Origin: Streptomyces violaceusniger
Lineage (GTDB): Bacteria > Actinomycetota > Actinomycetes > Streptomycetales > Streptomycetaceae
Reading direction: 5' to 3'
DNA length: 64,000 nt
Assembly: GCA_005405945.1 (NCBI GenBank)
Contig: BJHW01000001.1
Location: 2,914,001-2,978,000 of the forward strand
Position numbers and translations under genes: made by a program. The notes beneath the pieces were generated by a model, which saw only the letters and a program-made list of their open reading frames with translations, searched no databases and had not been told where the DNA came from. Below, piece by piece: positions 35,952 through 44,625 of the stretch. How positions within the stretch are numbered: position 1 is the first letter of the stretch; each line of letters opens with the position of its first letter.

Positions 35952-38102
35952 TCACCGTTGCAGCGCGGGCTCCTCGTCGCCGGCGAGCGGCTGTTGACCG
36001 TCCGGCAGCTCCGCCGCTGGACGGGACAGCCGACTCGGCCACCACATCCGCCGGCCGATCAGCAGGGTGAGGGCGGGCACCAGGACCGACCGCACCAGCA
36101 GGGCGTCGAGCAGCACGCCGAAGGCGACCAGGAACCCGACTTCGATCAGCATCACCAGCGGAAGTGTGGCGAGGACCGCGAACGTGGCCGCCAGGACCAG
36201 GCCTGCCGAGGTGATGACGCCACCGGTGGCCGAGAGGGCTTTGAGCATGCCTTCTCTGGTGCCGAGACGCACGGTCTCCTCCCGGGCCCGGCTGGCCAGG
36301 AAGATGTTGTAGTCGACGCCGAGCGCCACCAGGAACAGGAATGCCAGCAACGGCACCGAATAGTCGACACCCTTGAACCCGAGGATCGTGTCGAAGACGA
36401 ACACGCTGCCGCCGAAGGCGGCGGCGAATGAGACGATCACGGTGGCCATCAGGACCAGCGGGGCCACGATCGCGCGCAGCAGCAGCCCGAGGACGATCAG
36501 GACGACGGCGAGCACCAGCGGGATCACCAGCTTCTCGTCGCGCTCGGTGGTCACCTCGGTGTCGAGGTTCTCCGCACTCGGCCCGCCGACGATCGCCTCC
36601 GCCCCGCTCACCGCGTGCACGGCGGTGCGCACCCGCTTGATCGTGTCGTACTCCGCGGCGGTGTCCGGCGCGTCCTTCGGGAACACGGAGATGTTGGCCC
36701 AGCCACCGCTGGTCTGCTCCGGGATGGCCAGGGCCACACCGCGAGTGTCCTTGACGATGTCGAGCACCCGCTCCTGGTGCGCCGGCCGCGTGAAGATCGT
36801 CATCGGCTGGCCGCCGAGCTCCGGAAAGTGCTGGCGGAGAACGGTGAAGCCGGTGACCGACTCTGGCGCGGACAGGAACTGGTCCTGCTCCCGCAGGGCG
36901 CCGGTGGTGCCCGCCAGCCCGAGGGCGAACACGCCGAGGACTCCGAGCGAGCCGAGCGTCGCCACCCACCGGCGGCGGCTGATGGCGGCGCCGAGCCGCC
37001 CCCACAGCCCCGGCTTCTCCTCCACGGCCGTGCTGAACCGCGGGATGGCCGGCCAGAAGATCCGCCTGCCGAGCACCACGAGCACCGCCGGGAACAGCGT
37101 CAGCATGGCCACCAGCGCGCACAGGATGCCGGCCGCACCGATCGGGCCCAACCCGCTGGTGCTGTTCAGGTCCGCGACGAGCAGGCAGAGCAGGCCGGCG
37201 ACCACGGTGGCCGCGGACGCGACGATGGCCGGCGCCGCGCCGCGTAGCGCGTGGACCATCGCGACCCGGACGTTCTCATGGTGGTGCAGTGCCTCCCGAT
37301 ATCGAGCGATGAGCAACAGCGCGTAGTCCGTGCCGACGCCGAATACCAGGATCGTCAGCAGCGCCGAGTTCTGGTCGTTGACCACGATGCCGAAGCCCTT
37401 GACGAGCAGGTAGACGGTCGCCATCGCGGTCAGTGCGGCCGCGCCAACGGCCACCAGCGGGATGATCCACAACACCGGGCTGCGGTAGGTGAGGATGAGC
37501 AGGAGCGTGACGACGACGATGGTGGTGAGGAGAACCTGCACGTCGATGCCGTCGAAGACGGCGTCCATGTCGCCGTCGATCGCGCCCGGGCCGGTCACGT
37601 CGAGTTCCAGGCCGGCGGGGCGGTCCTTCGCGGCGTCACGCAACGGGCCGATGATGGCCTCCGGTGCGCCGTAGGTCGTGCTCACCTCGAGGGTGAACAT
37701 CATCGCCTTGCCGTCGGTGGAGCGTTTCGTCGGTGAGCCCTCGTCGTCCTCGCCGGCCGCCGCCGTCGCCTTCGGCGGGTACCGCTTGGCAAGGGTGTTG
37801 TAGTGGCGCTCGACCGTCGCGCGGTCGGCGTCGGTCATGCCGCCGGCGCGGTGGTACACGAAGACGAACGTGTTGCTGTCACCACCGGGGAGACGGTCGT
37901 CCAGCGCCGCCACCTTGGTGGACTCGGCACTGGCCGGCAGGGTGTCCACGGCGCTGTCGGTGGTGACCGAACTCAACTTTCCACTCAGCGGCACCATGCC
38001 CGCCGCCAGCACCAGCCACAAGCCAATCACCAACCACGGCACCCACCGGCCTGCCAACCGGCCGGCCGGTGCTTCCCCGGACGGCGCTGCGTTGACTGCC
38101 AT
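35952..38102 (-). CDS. MmpL-family RND transporter
   Basis: 716 residues, from ATG 38102 with AGGAGGC seven bases before. The topology is one helix (WVPWLVIGLWLVLAAGMVPL), a large outer loop, five helices (VLLTTIVVVTLLLILTYRSP; ALLTILVFGVGTDYALLLIA with the GxGxDYxLL proton-relay motif), a central helix near residue 370, a second outer loop and a second bundle (LLAFLFLVALGVDYNIFLAS). The duplicated GVDYxxFL/GTDYALLL motifs are diagnostic of MmpL/YdfJ. Such proteins export lipids or drugs using the proton gradient. It converges on an MprAB-like pair. Confidence 0.95.
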   Translation of the reverse strand: MAVNAAPSGEAPAGRLAGRWVPWLVIGLWLVLAAGMVPLSGKLSSVTTDSAVDTLPASAESTKVAALDDRLPGGDSNTFVFVYHRAGGMTDADRATVERHYNTLAKRYPPKATAAAGEDDEGSPTKRSTDGKAMMFTLEVSTTYGAPEAIIGPLRDAAKDRPAGLELDVTGPGAIDGDMDAVFDGIDVQVLLTTIVVVTLLLILTYRSPVLWIIPLVAVGAAALTAMATVYLLVKGFGIVVNDQNSALLTILVFGVGTDYALLLIARYREALHHHENVRVAMVHALRGAAPAIVASAATVVAGLLCLLVADLNSTSGLGPIGAAGILCALVAMLTLFPAVLVVLGRRIFWPAIPRFSTAVEEKPGLWGRLGAAISRRRWVATLGSLGVLGVFALGLAGTTGALREQDQFLSAPESVTGFTVLRQHFPELGGQPMTIFTRPAHQERVLDIVKDTRGVALAIPEQTSGGWANISVFPKDAPDTAAEYDTIKRVRTAVHAVSGAEAIVGGPSAENLDTEVTTERDEKLVIPLVLAVVLIVLGLLLRAIVAPLVLMATVIVSFAAAFGGSVFVFDTILGFKGVDYSVPLLAFLFLVALGVDYNIFLASRAREETVRLGTREGMLKALSATGGVITSAGLVLAATFAVLATLPLVMLIEVGFLVAFGVLLDALLVRSVLVPALTLLIGRRMWWPSRLSRPAAELPDGQQPLAGDEEPALQR

Positions 38103-38188
38103 CACTAGCCTCCTACATACGGGTTGCATCGCTTATCTGGATGCCGACTTCCTAGTGAGCGAACCTGAGACGACTGTTAATGCGGTGC

Positions 38189-38590
38189 TCAGGCCGGTTG
38201 GCCGAACCATGTGTTCAGCGCACGCACCAGCGTGGTGGCGTCGAGGTCCCGCCCGGTGGGCAAGGCCCAGGCGACGAGGCCGTCGGGCCGGATGAGCAAC
38301 GCGTCGACGTCCACCCGGTCCGTGCGGGCGGTGACGGTGTTGACCCGTCCGGTCCACGCGGCCGCGGCGTCGCCGGCCTCCGCGCGGTCGACGAGATCGT
38401 GCAGGAACCCACAACCCTCACGCAGCAGGTCCGCCGACCGGGTCACCGCGGTGACGACGTCCGGGCCGGGCCGCCCCAGCGTCAACTTCATGTCCGGGCA
38501 CAGGGTGCCGACGAGCCGGTGGTCGTCGCCCAGGTCGTACCGGACGTCCATGCCGACGACGTTGCGGGTGCCGATACTGACTTCGGCGTT
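38189..38590 (-). pseudogene. FAD-dependent aromatic monooxygenase, C-terminal fragment
   Basis: About 130 residues reading DVRYDLGDDHRLVGTLCPDM, LLREGCGFLHDLVDR, RVDVDALLIRPDGLVAWAL and ending NTWFGQPA. This is the thioredoxin-like C-terminal domain of PgaE/MhpA-type hydroxylases. The FAD-binding part is gone; sequence changes abruptly near 38590 before an IS630 stub. It lies just upstream of the MmpL gene on the same strand. Confidence 0.75.
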
Positions 38591-38652
38591 TCGGGGTCTG
38601 GATCTGTGTCGGGACCGGTGACGCGGTCCGTCCGGGCTGGTACGCCGGAGGC

Positions 38653-38885
38653 ATGCGGTACCCAGATGGGGGCGGGCTGACCGCCGAGCAGCGCAAGCGC
38701 CGCGAAGAGGTACGGATGCGAGCCGTCGACCTCTTCGAGGGGGCGCGGAAGTCCCGTGCATCGCACGGGAGTTACGGGTGAGCGAGAAGTCCGTCTACCA
38801 GTGGCGCCGTGCCTGGAAGGCGGGCGGGCGAAAGGCCCTGCGCTCCAAGGGGCCCCCGGGCTACTGCCGGCTCGGGCCTCACCTG
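38653..38885 (+). pseudogene. IS630-type transposase, N-terminal stub
   Basis: [20 protein letters not shown] then [11 protein letters not shown] five-G run (38739-38743) breaks the frame. One more G gives [20 protein letters not shown] and RRAWKAGGRKALRSKGPPG, the double HTH of IS630 transposases. The catalytic part is missing; it abuts a Tn3 fragment near 38885. Confidence 0.75.
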
Positions 38886-39135
38886 CAGCTCAGCCAGCGC
38901 CGGCGCGAGCGCGGGATCAGCCCGGTGCGCCGCCCGCGCCGCCGCCTCGTACAGCCGCCGCTCGGCCGCCGTACGGGCCTCCGACACCTGCCGAGCCAAT
39001 ACCGAAACGCCTGGCAGCAGCACCCGGTTCTCGCGCAGCCACGTCACCGCGTGGTTGAACAGTGCCACCGGCCCCTCGGCGTGCGTCCACGCCCGCCCGT
39101 ACAGGAAACTGCGGAACTCGCGCCCATCACGCCAT
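38880..39135 (-). pseudogene. Tn3-family transposase, N-terminal-domain fragment
   Basis: Reads REFRSFLYGRAWTHAEGPVA then LFNHAVTWLRENRVLLPGVS, VLARQVSEARTAAERRLYEA, ALAPALAEL. This is the DUF4158 region of Tn3-type transposases. No resolvase or terminal repeats were seen. The rest of the stretch to 39322 holds nothing I recognise. Confidence 0.7.
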
Positions 39136-39322
39136 CACGTTGCTGCGGGCCCTGCTCGTTATGGCGAACTGCGAAGTCCAGCGGTGACAAAGGATCACCG
39201 GACGACGATCACTCCGCCTGTCAGCGCGCGGACCGCTCGCCCGGCATGAGGTCGGGTGGGCGTCCGGTTCGGGCCCTACGCCGAGTTGTACGTGCTGCCT
39301 TTCCAGGGGCTCTTCCCTTACG

Positions 39323-40150
39323 TCAAGACAGCCGTGACCAACACGCTCGTGACTGCTTGGTCACCACGCCGGCCAGAAGCTTCGCCGTGCCTTCGGGTGC
39401 CTCCACAGGGAAGTGGTGGCTGCCCAGATCGACGAGCACGAGGTCGTAGCGGTCCCCGTAGCGGTCGACCGCTTCTTGCGTCACCAGGTCACGTATCGCG
39501 AACACGGTGATCGGCTGTTGTGTCTCGCGTAGCGTCGCGTCCATGTCCCAGTGGACCAGCCCTTCGATGGAACGCAGACCCGCGGGCTGCCGCACCGCGG
39601 CCATCTTCTCGAAGTACGACTCCTTGAGGCCTGTGTCGGTTCCTGCCGGCGAACCTGCCTCGACGAGGGCCCGCACGCCTCCGGCGAAGTCCTCACGGAA
39701 CATATGCAGCATCCCGTCGGTCTGTTCTTCGCTCAGCGCCGGGAACAGGGACAGGTAGTGCAGCGCGTCGAGTGCGACGACGTGCGAGACCGTGTCAGGG
39801 AGCAGTCGGCCGACTTCGACGGCGACCGCCCCGCCGAGGGAGTGCCCGGCCACGGTGCACGTGTCCACCGACTCGGCTTCCAGCACTGCCGCCACGTCGC
39901 GAGCGAACTCCTCCATGGTCCAGACGTTCCGCGTCGACCGTGACTCGCCATGCTCAGCGAGGTCGATCGCGAGAACGCGGTAGCCCTCGGGCAGATGGTC
40001 GGTCACCGCGTCGAAGTCACTGCGGTCGCACGCCCACCCGTGGATGAGAGCCAGAGTCGGTCCTCCGGCCGGACCGCTGGCCGTGTACCGGATCGTCGTG
40101 TGGTCCGATCGCTGAACCTCAAGGTTTTTCCTCCTGCTTGCAGTGGTCAC
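39323..40150 (-). CDS. Alpha/beta hydrolase
   Basis: 275 residues. LALIHGWACDRSDFDAVTDH is the oxyanion loop. VAGHSLGGAVAVEVGRLL holds the nucleophile Ser. FAIRDLVTQEAVDRYGD gives the acid. DLGSHHFPVEAPEG gives the catalytic His. It belongs to the single-domain haloperoxidase/epoxide-hydrolase-like group, cytosolic, substrate unknown. The last residues (KQSRACWSRLS) look added beyond the usual end, perhaps from DNA joined by past IS activity. It precedes an MFS gene on the same strand by about 90 bases on its 5' side and may share its repressor. Confidence 0.9.
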   Translation of the reverse strand: MTTASRRKNLEVQRSDHTTIRYTASGPAGGPTLALIHGWACDRSDFDAVTDHLPEGYRVLAIDLAEHGESRSTRNVWTMEEFARDVAAVLEAESVDTCTVAGHSLGGAVAVEVGRLLPDTVSHVVALDALHYLSLFPALSEEQTDGMLHMFREDFAGGVRALVEAGSPAGTDTGLKESYFEKMAAVRQPAGLRSIEGLVHWDMDATLRETQQPITVFAIRDLVTQEAVDRYGDRYDLVLVDLGSHHFPVEAPEGTAKLLAGVVTKQSRACWSRLS

Positions 40151-40239
40151 GGGGTCCCCTTGTCACGCATCGTGGAACGCTGTAATGGTCGGTGTGATGG
40201 AAATGGAGGTCGCTGGATCCTCTGTCGTCGGCCGGCGCC

Positions 40240-41493
40240 TCACCTGCACGTTGCCACGGCTCCACGGCGCTGCGCCCGTATCTGGTTCAGGCGCAGGACG
40301 AGGGCGGAGAAAGTGATCACCGAGATCGCCAGCGCGTAGATCACGGCGGCGATTCTCAGCCCCAGGGCGGTGACGGCGATTCCTCCGAGTACGGCGGGCA
40401 CGCTGTTCCCGAGATAGCTGATGACGTTCGCCAGGGCGAAGACCGCACTGCGCTCGTGCGGCTTGGCGATCCGGGCGAAGGTGCCGAACGTCGCCAGCAC
40501 CGATGCGCCGAAGCCGAGACCCGCGACGACGGTGCCGACAGCGGAAAGCCAGCCGAGGCCCTCCACCGTCCCGGCAAGCGATATCAGGGTGCCGAGCCCG
40601 AGCAGTGCGGACGAGGGGGCCAGCAGCGAGGACGCGGACCGGGAGCGGAGCAGGAAGATTGCGAGAGCTCCGGTGCCCGCCAAGAGTGTCACGACGACGC
40701 CGCCGACCAGATGGCTGTGCAGCCCCAACAACTCGGCCGCGACGGACGGGCCGAGCGAGAGGTACATCCCAGCCAGTGCCCAGGTGGCGATCATCGCCGG
40801 CACCACCGGGACGATGTCCGCGCGCAGGTGCCCTGGCATGGCGACCCGCGGGCGGAGGGAGGCGACGGCTCCCGGCCGACGGGGAGATGTCTCCGGCATG
40901 AGGGCGACGACCACCGCCGCCAGTACCATTCCGCCGAACAGCAGTGCGTAGACCAGCCGGGTCGGGGCGGGACCGAACTCCACCAGCACACCGGAGCCGA
41001 GAGCACCAAGAGCGAGCCCGGTCGGGGGAGCCACCGAGGTGACGACGCCTGCACGCCCGAGGGCATGCGGCGGCTCAAGATCGACAATGGCGGCACTCAG
41101 GGCAGGCGTCGCCACCCCGGTCGCGATGCCCTGCAGCACCCGGGCGGCGGACAGGACGAACACGTCCCCGGCCACATAGAACAGGACGAGCGCGACCATC
41201 TCGAGTCCGATCGCCAAGGCGAGCACCGGCCGGCGGCCGAGATGGTCCGACAGCGAGCCGACGACGAGCAACGAGCCCAACAGGCCGACCACGTAGAGGG
41301 CGAAGACGACGGTCAGTACCCACGCCGTGAACTTCCATTGCTGCTGATAGATCACGTAGAGCGGGGAAGGTGCGCTGGAAGCGGCCAAGAAGAGGACAAA
41401 GGCAGCGGTCACGCAGGGGGAGGGATCCTTCCACCGTGCGCGTTGCGGACCGCCGACGAGCGGTGCGGCGGTGCCGACAGACTCAACTGACAT
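40240..41493 (-). CDS. MFS transporter
   Basis: 417 residues from ATG 41493. About 12 membrane helices are visible, for instance SPCVTAAFVLFLAASSAPSP, FTAWVLTVVFALYVVGLLGS and ALLFGGMVLAAVVVALMP. The loop 2-3 signature GSLSDHLGRRPVLALAIG is typical of the superfamily, and LVPVVPAM-like central loops follow. A drug-exporter role is inferred from the divergent TetR gene. Two operator-like palindromes lie in the shared gap. Confidence 0.93.
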   Translation of the reverse strand: MSVESVGTAAPLVGGPQRARWKDPSPCVTAAFVLFLAASSAPSPLYVIYQQQWKFTAWVLTVVFALYVVGLLGSLLVVGSLSDHLGRRPVLALAIGLEMVALVLFYVAGDVFVLSAARVLQGIATGVATPALSAAIVDLEPPHALGRAGVVTSVAPPTGLALGALGSGVLVEFGPAPTRLVYALLFGGMVLAAVVVALMPETSPRRPGAVASLRPRVAMPGHLRADIVPVVPAMIATWALAGMYLSLGPSVAAELLGLHSHLVGGVVVTLLAGTGALAIFLLRSRSASSLLAPSSALLGLGTLISLAGTVEGLGWLSAVGTVVAGLGFGASVLATFGTFARIAKPHERSAVFALANVISYLGNSVPAVLGGIAVTALGLRIAAVIYALAISVITFSALVLRLNQIRAQRRGAVATCR

Positions 41494-41544
41494 ACGAGGG
41501 CCTCGCAGTGATCTTTGCGTTAGTGGCTTCAAGGTAACATAAAG

Positions 41545-41581
41545 GCAGCGATCGCTGCACTTAAAAGGCAATGATCAGTGC
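41545..41581. promoter_or_regulatory. Two TetR operators in the MFS/TetR gap
   Basis: GCAGCGATCGCTGC (41545-41558, perfect palindrome) and GCAATGATCAGTGC (41568-41581, one mismatched pair) share GCAnnGATCnnTGC with centres 23 bases apart. The second ends 12 bases before the TetR ATG. Confidence 0.78.
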
Positions 41582-41593
41582 AACACTGGTCAC

Positions 41594-42166
41594 ATGTCCG
41601 CTACGACTTCCCCTCTGCCCCGCACCGGCAGCCGACCCGGCGGCCGGTCCGCCCGCATCCGTGCGGCTGTCCACCGCGCGGTCGAGGAACTACTCGCCGA
41701 CGAGACCGGCGAACTGCTGACAATCCCGGTCGTGGCCGCCCGCGCGGGCGTGCACGCCACCACGGTCTACCGCCGTTGGGGCTCAGTGGGGGAACTGCTC
41801 ACCGATGTCGCGACCAGCCGCTTCTCCGGCGACATAGTGGTCCCAGACACCGGAAGCCTCCGTGAGGACCTGGAACGCTACGCCTCCGACCTCGCCAAGG
41901 ACCTCAACGACCCGGACACCCTCCCCCTCGTACGCGCCACCATCGGCACAGCCGGCGAACAAGGCGCCAGCGCATGCACCAGAGAGCGCAGGCAACAGCT
42001 CCAAGCCATACTCGAACGGGAACAGGCCCGGGGCCATCAGACCCCGACCGTCGAACGCGTCATGGATGCCGTGCTCGCCCCCCTCTACTACAGGGCTGTC
42101 TTCACCGACCAGGCGCTCACCCCCGAATGGGCACGCACCCTCGTGTCACACCTGCTGCCGGACTGA
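41594..42166 (+). CDS. TetR-family regulator of the MFS gene
   Basis: 190 residues, ATG 41594. The HTH near residues 20-65 reads RIRAAVHRAVEELLADETGE, AARAGVHATTVYRRWGSVGE. A TetR_C_ domain with REDLERYASDLAKDLNDPDT and LYYRAVFTDQALTPEWARTL follows, as in AcrR-like repressors. It is divergent from the MFS transporter. No good Shine-Dalgarno precedes it, so the message may be leaderless or the site weak. Confidence 0.92.
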   Translation: MSATTSPLPRTGSRPGGRSARIRAAVHRAVEELLADETGELLTIPVVAARAGVHATTVYRRWGSVGELLTDVATSRFSGDIVVPDTGSLREDLERYASDLAKDLNDPDTLPLVRATIGTAGEQGASACTRERRQQLQAILEREQARGHQTPTVERVMDAVLAPLYYRAVFTDQALTPEWARTLVSHLLPD

Positions 42167-42174
42167 TGGAGTGC

Positions 42175-42476
42175 TCAACACCACCAGTCGCAGACCGCCG
42201 AACACACCCGCTGGACGAGCGGATGCCGCAGCGCCGGAGTGAGCGCGGCGGTCCCCAGGGTGACGGCGCTCGTCACCGCGCCGACGGCGGGCAGCACCAC
42301 CAGCGGGTCGAGCCGGGGACATGCCGTCAGAGAATCGCCCGTCCACAGCGAGCCGAAGCCCGGCCTTCGGCCTGCCGGGCGAATCCGAACAGGGAAGAGG
42401 CAGCGAAGCGGCCGAGGATCGCCTGTTCACGGGTCGGCAGCAGGACGCCGAACCGGGTCGGTGAGGGAACAGCCAT
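42175..42476 (-). pseudogene. LLM flavin oxidoreductase, N-terminal fragment
   Basis: MAVPSPTRFGVLLPTREQAI then FARQAE. After a one-base shift near 42365 it reads GSLWTGDSLTACPRLDPLVV and AVTLGTAALTPALRHPLVQR, then stops. These are the first strands of the luciferase-like barrel; two thirds of the protein are missing. The IS1380-type relic adjoins its 5' side. Confidence 0.6.
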
Positions 42477-42499
42477 CGCAGACCTCTCTGCTCGGGAGC

Positions 42500-43363
42500 A
42501 CGAAAACCCTGCACCACGGAGACGCTCACCCTGCTCCCCGATGGTGGCGGGTTTGGCCGGGTCACGTACTCGGCGCACGATCAGCCGGGCGGTGACCTGC
42601 TCGGCTTTCCTGCGGCCGGTGAAGGCGGTGTAGGCCGGGATTTCCGTGACCTGCGCGTTGGAGATCAGCTCGCCGGTGTCAGGATCGGTGACCGCCCTCG
42701 GGTAGCGGATCGGCGTCCAGGCGCCCTCGGGTATAGCAGCGATGGCCCGCTTGCTCGAGGGGTTCATCCCCGTCGTGATCGAGAAGTGAGCACCGGCCCG
42801 GCGGCAGGCTGCCACCACGTCGGCGTTGTAGAACTGGCTGTCCGCGCGCAGGAGGCGGGTGCCGGTGCAGCCTGCCTCGCCGGCGGTGGCCAGGGCTTCG
42901 GTGACGAACCGTTCGGCGCCGCGGGAGTCGGCCGACTTGCCCTGCCGCAGCCGGACGGCGGCGATCACCGGCCGGGCGGTCGGGGTGCAGAGGGCGGCCA
43001 GCAGCGGGTGCAGCGTGCGTACCCCTTTGAACCGGCCGACCTGGGCACCTTCCTTGGCGGGGCCGAAGACGCGCTTGTGGTGGAGTCGACGTCAATGAAG
43101 GCGATGGCCCCGTGCCGCAGCCGGTCGGTGTCCTCGATGCTGTCGGCCCCGGCGCACATCGCCGCGAGCGGCGAGGTCACCTTGGCCGCAGGGTTCGCCC
43201 CGCCACTGTTGCCCGCGCCGTCGATGCGTACGGTCTCGCGGACCAGGTCCGGCAGCCGACCGCGCTTGGCAAGGCGCATCACCGGGACCAGGCCGGCATC
43301 CGCGACCAGGTTGGGGTCGTCGAACAACACGGACACCGCACCTGGCGGCATGGACGAATGCAT
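42500..43363 (-). pseudogene. IS1380-family transposase, frameshifted and truncated
   Basis: Starts VLFDDPNLVADAGLVPVMRL, RLPDLVRETVRIDGAGNSGG, DTDRLRHGAIAFIDVDST (catalytic Asp). After a shift near 43085 come IAAVRLRQGKSADSRGAERF and LLRADSQFYNADVVAACRRA (second Asp). It ends at VRRVRDPAKPATIGEQG where LLM-like sequence takes over, so the C-terminal third is gone. Confidence 0.85.
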
Positions 43364-43559
43364 CCCGGAGATGCGCCTACGAACTGGTCGAGTAGAAGCC
43401 TAGAGAACTCCTATTCTCCCAGGTCAGGGCGCATCTCCACTTTCATGTCCGGACACTGGACCAACCGTCACCCGGTGAATCGAGGCTTAGACGCGTGCCG
43501 GGTCTGGACGCTTTGCACCGTGGATCAGAGTTTAACGTCGAAGGCAGATGCCGCCAGGC

Positions 43560-44495
43560 TCATCGGGTTCGTCGCCCGGCCGGGCGAGCGGGCGCTGCAC
43601 AACGGCGAACGCTCGTCTTCTCGAAGGAGCGCTTGTCGGCGCGTGCCGAGCGGGTCGCGTGCAAAGACGCCAGAAGCTGGAGCCGGTCCGCGTCGGGGCT
43701 GCCCGGTTCGACGGTGAAGGCCAGCATGACCGGGCCGGGTCTGCCGGGCAGCGGATAGGTGTCCCAGTCCAGGACGATGTCGCCGACCTCGGGGACCCGG
43801 AAGGTCTTGGAGCCGCTGACCGACGCGCGTACGTCGTGCCGGGCCCACAGCCGCCGGAACTCGGCGCTGCGGATGCTCAGCTCACCCACGATCGCGGTGG
43901 CGCGCGGATGGGTGGGGTCAGCGGCGACGGCGGCGCGCATCATGCCGATGTAGTCCAGGGCCTGCCGCTCCCAGTCCCGACAGCTCCGCTCGCCGGTCAG
44001 CGTGTCGTCGAACATCAGCAGGAGCATGTTGAGCCGGTCGGACGGGTGGGCGTCCGGGCTGCCGAGCAGCGCCTCCGCCATCGGGTTCCAGGCGAGCAGA
44101 TCGAGGTGCCGGCCGAGTACGAGCGCCGGGGTGTCCATCACCCGCAGCAGTCGCCGGGTGCTGTCCGGCACCTTTTCCGGACCGTGGTCCGCCCGGGCGG
44201 GCATGGGCCGGCGGGCGGCGTGGGCCAGGGTGAACAGGTGCCGGCGCTCCTCGTCGTCGAGTCCGAGTGCGTGGGCGAGCGCGTCCAGGACGTCGTCGGA
44301 CGGGCGTACCTCCCGGCCCTGCTCCATCCGCTGGTAGTAGTCGGTGCTCAGCCCGGCCAGAAGTGCCAGCTCCTCGCGCCGTAGCCCGGTGACCTTGCGC
44401 CGGCCGCCGGGTTCCAGACCGACGTCGTGCGGACGCAGTCTGCCGCGCCGGGCGCGCAGGAAATCTCCCAGCTCACGAGCGTAGGGGTGGCTCAT
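43560..44495 (-). CDS. XRE-type HTH regulator with MmyB-like ligand domain
   Basis: 311 residues. The HTH at about 28-70 reads GRRKVTGLRREELALLAGLS, TDYYQRMEQGREVRPSDDVL. The MmyB-like PAS/ligand domain runs from about 105 to 270: MDTPALVLGRHLDLLAWNPM, RDWERQALDYIGMMRAAVAA, SGSKTFRVPEVGDIVLDWDT. These regulators are thought to bind fatty-acid-like ligands. The tail after LLASLHATRS is basic and may be extended. It is divergent from an SDR gene, a very common pairing in Streptomyces, and shares a dyad with it. Confidence 0.94.
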   Translation of the reverse strand: MSHPYARELGDFLRARRGRLRPHDVGLEPGGRRKVTGLRREELALLAGLSTDYYQRMEQGREVRPSDDVLDALAHALGLDDEERRHLFTLAHAARRPMPARADHGPEKVPDSTRRLLRVMDTPALVLGRHLDLLAWNPMAEALLGSPDAHPSDRLNMLLLMFDDTLTGERSCRDWERQALDYIGMMRAAVAADPTHPRATAIVGELSIRSAEFRRLWARHDVRASVSGSKTFRVPEVGDIVLDWDTYPLPGRPGPVMLAFTVEPGSPDADRLQLLASLHATRSARADKRSFEKTSVRRCAAPARPAGRRTR

Positions 44496-44529
44496 GCCCC
44501 AAGTGTGCCGCGTCGCCGGGCAGGCAAGG

Positions 44530-44546
44530 TAGGTCCCGCAGACCTA
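44530..44546. promoter_or_regulatory. Dyad operator between XRE and SDR genes
   Basis: TAGGTC-CCGCA-GACCTA, a perfect 6-bp inverted repeat with a 5-base spacer, 35 bases before the regulator start and about 80 before the SDR start. Confidence 0.7.
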
Positions 44547-44625
44547 GGCAACCGAGAACGACCGATCCGGCGCGCACTGCTCCTAGCGTCGTCGTGTACC
44601 GCACCGACACCCTCAGGAGCAGCGG

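Noticed and set aside
34468..37122. Very long open frame (884 codons) on the minus strand
   Set aside because: It lies antisense to the histidine kinase and in another frame of the MmpL gene, both with clear motifs. High GC content leaves such shadow frames open.
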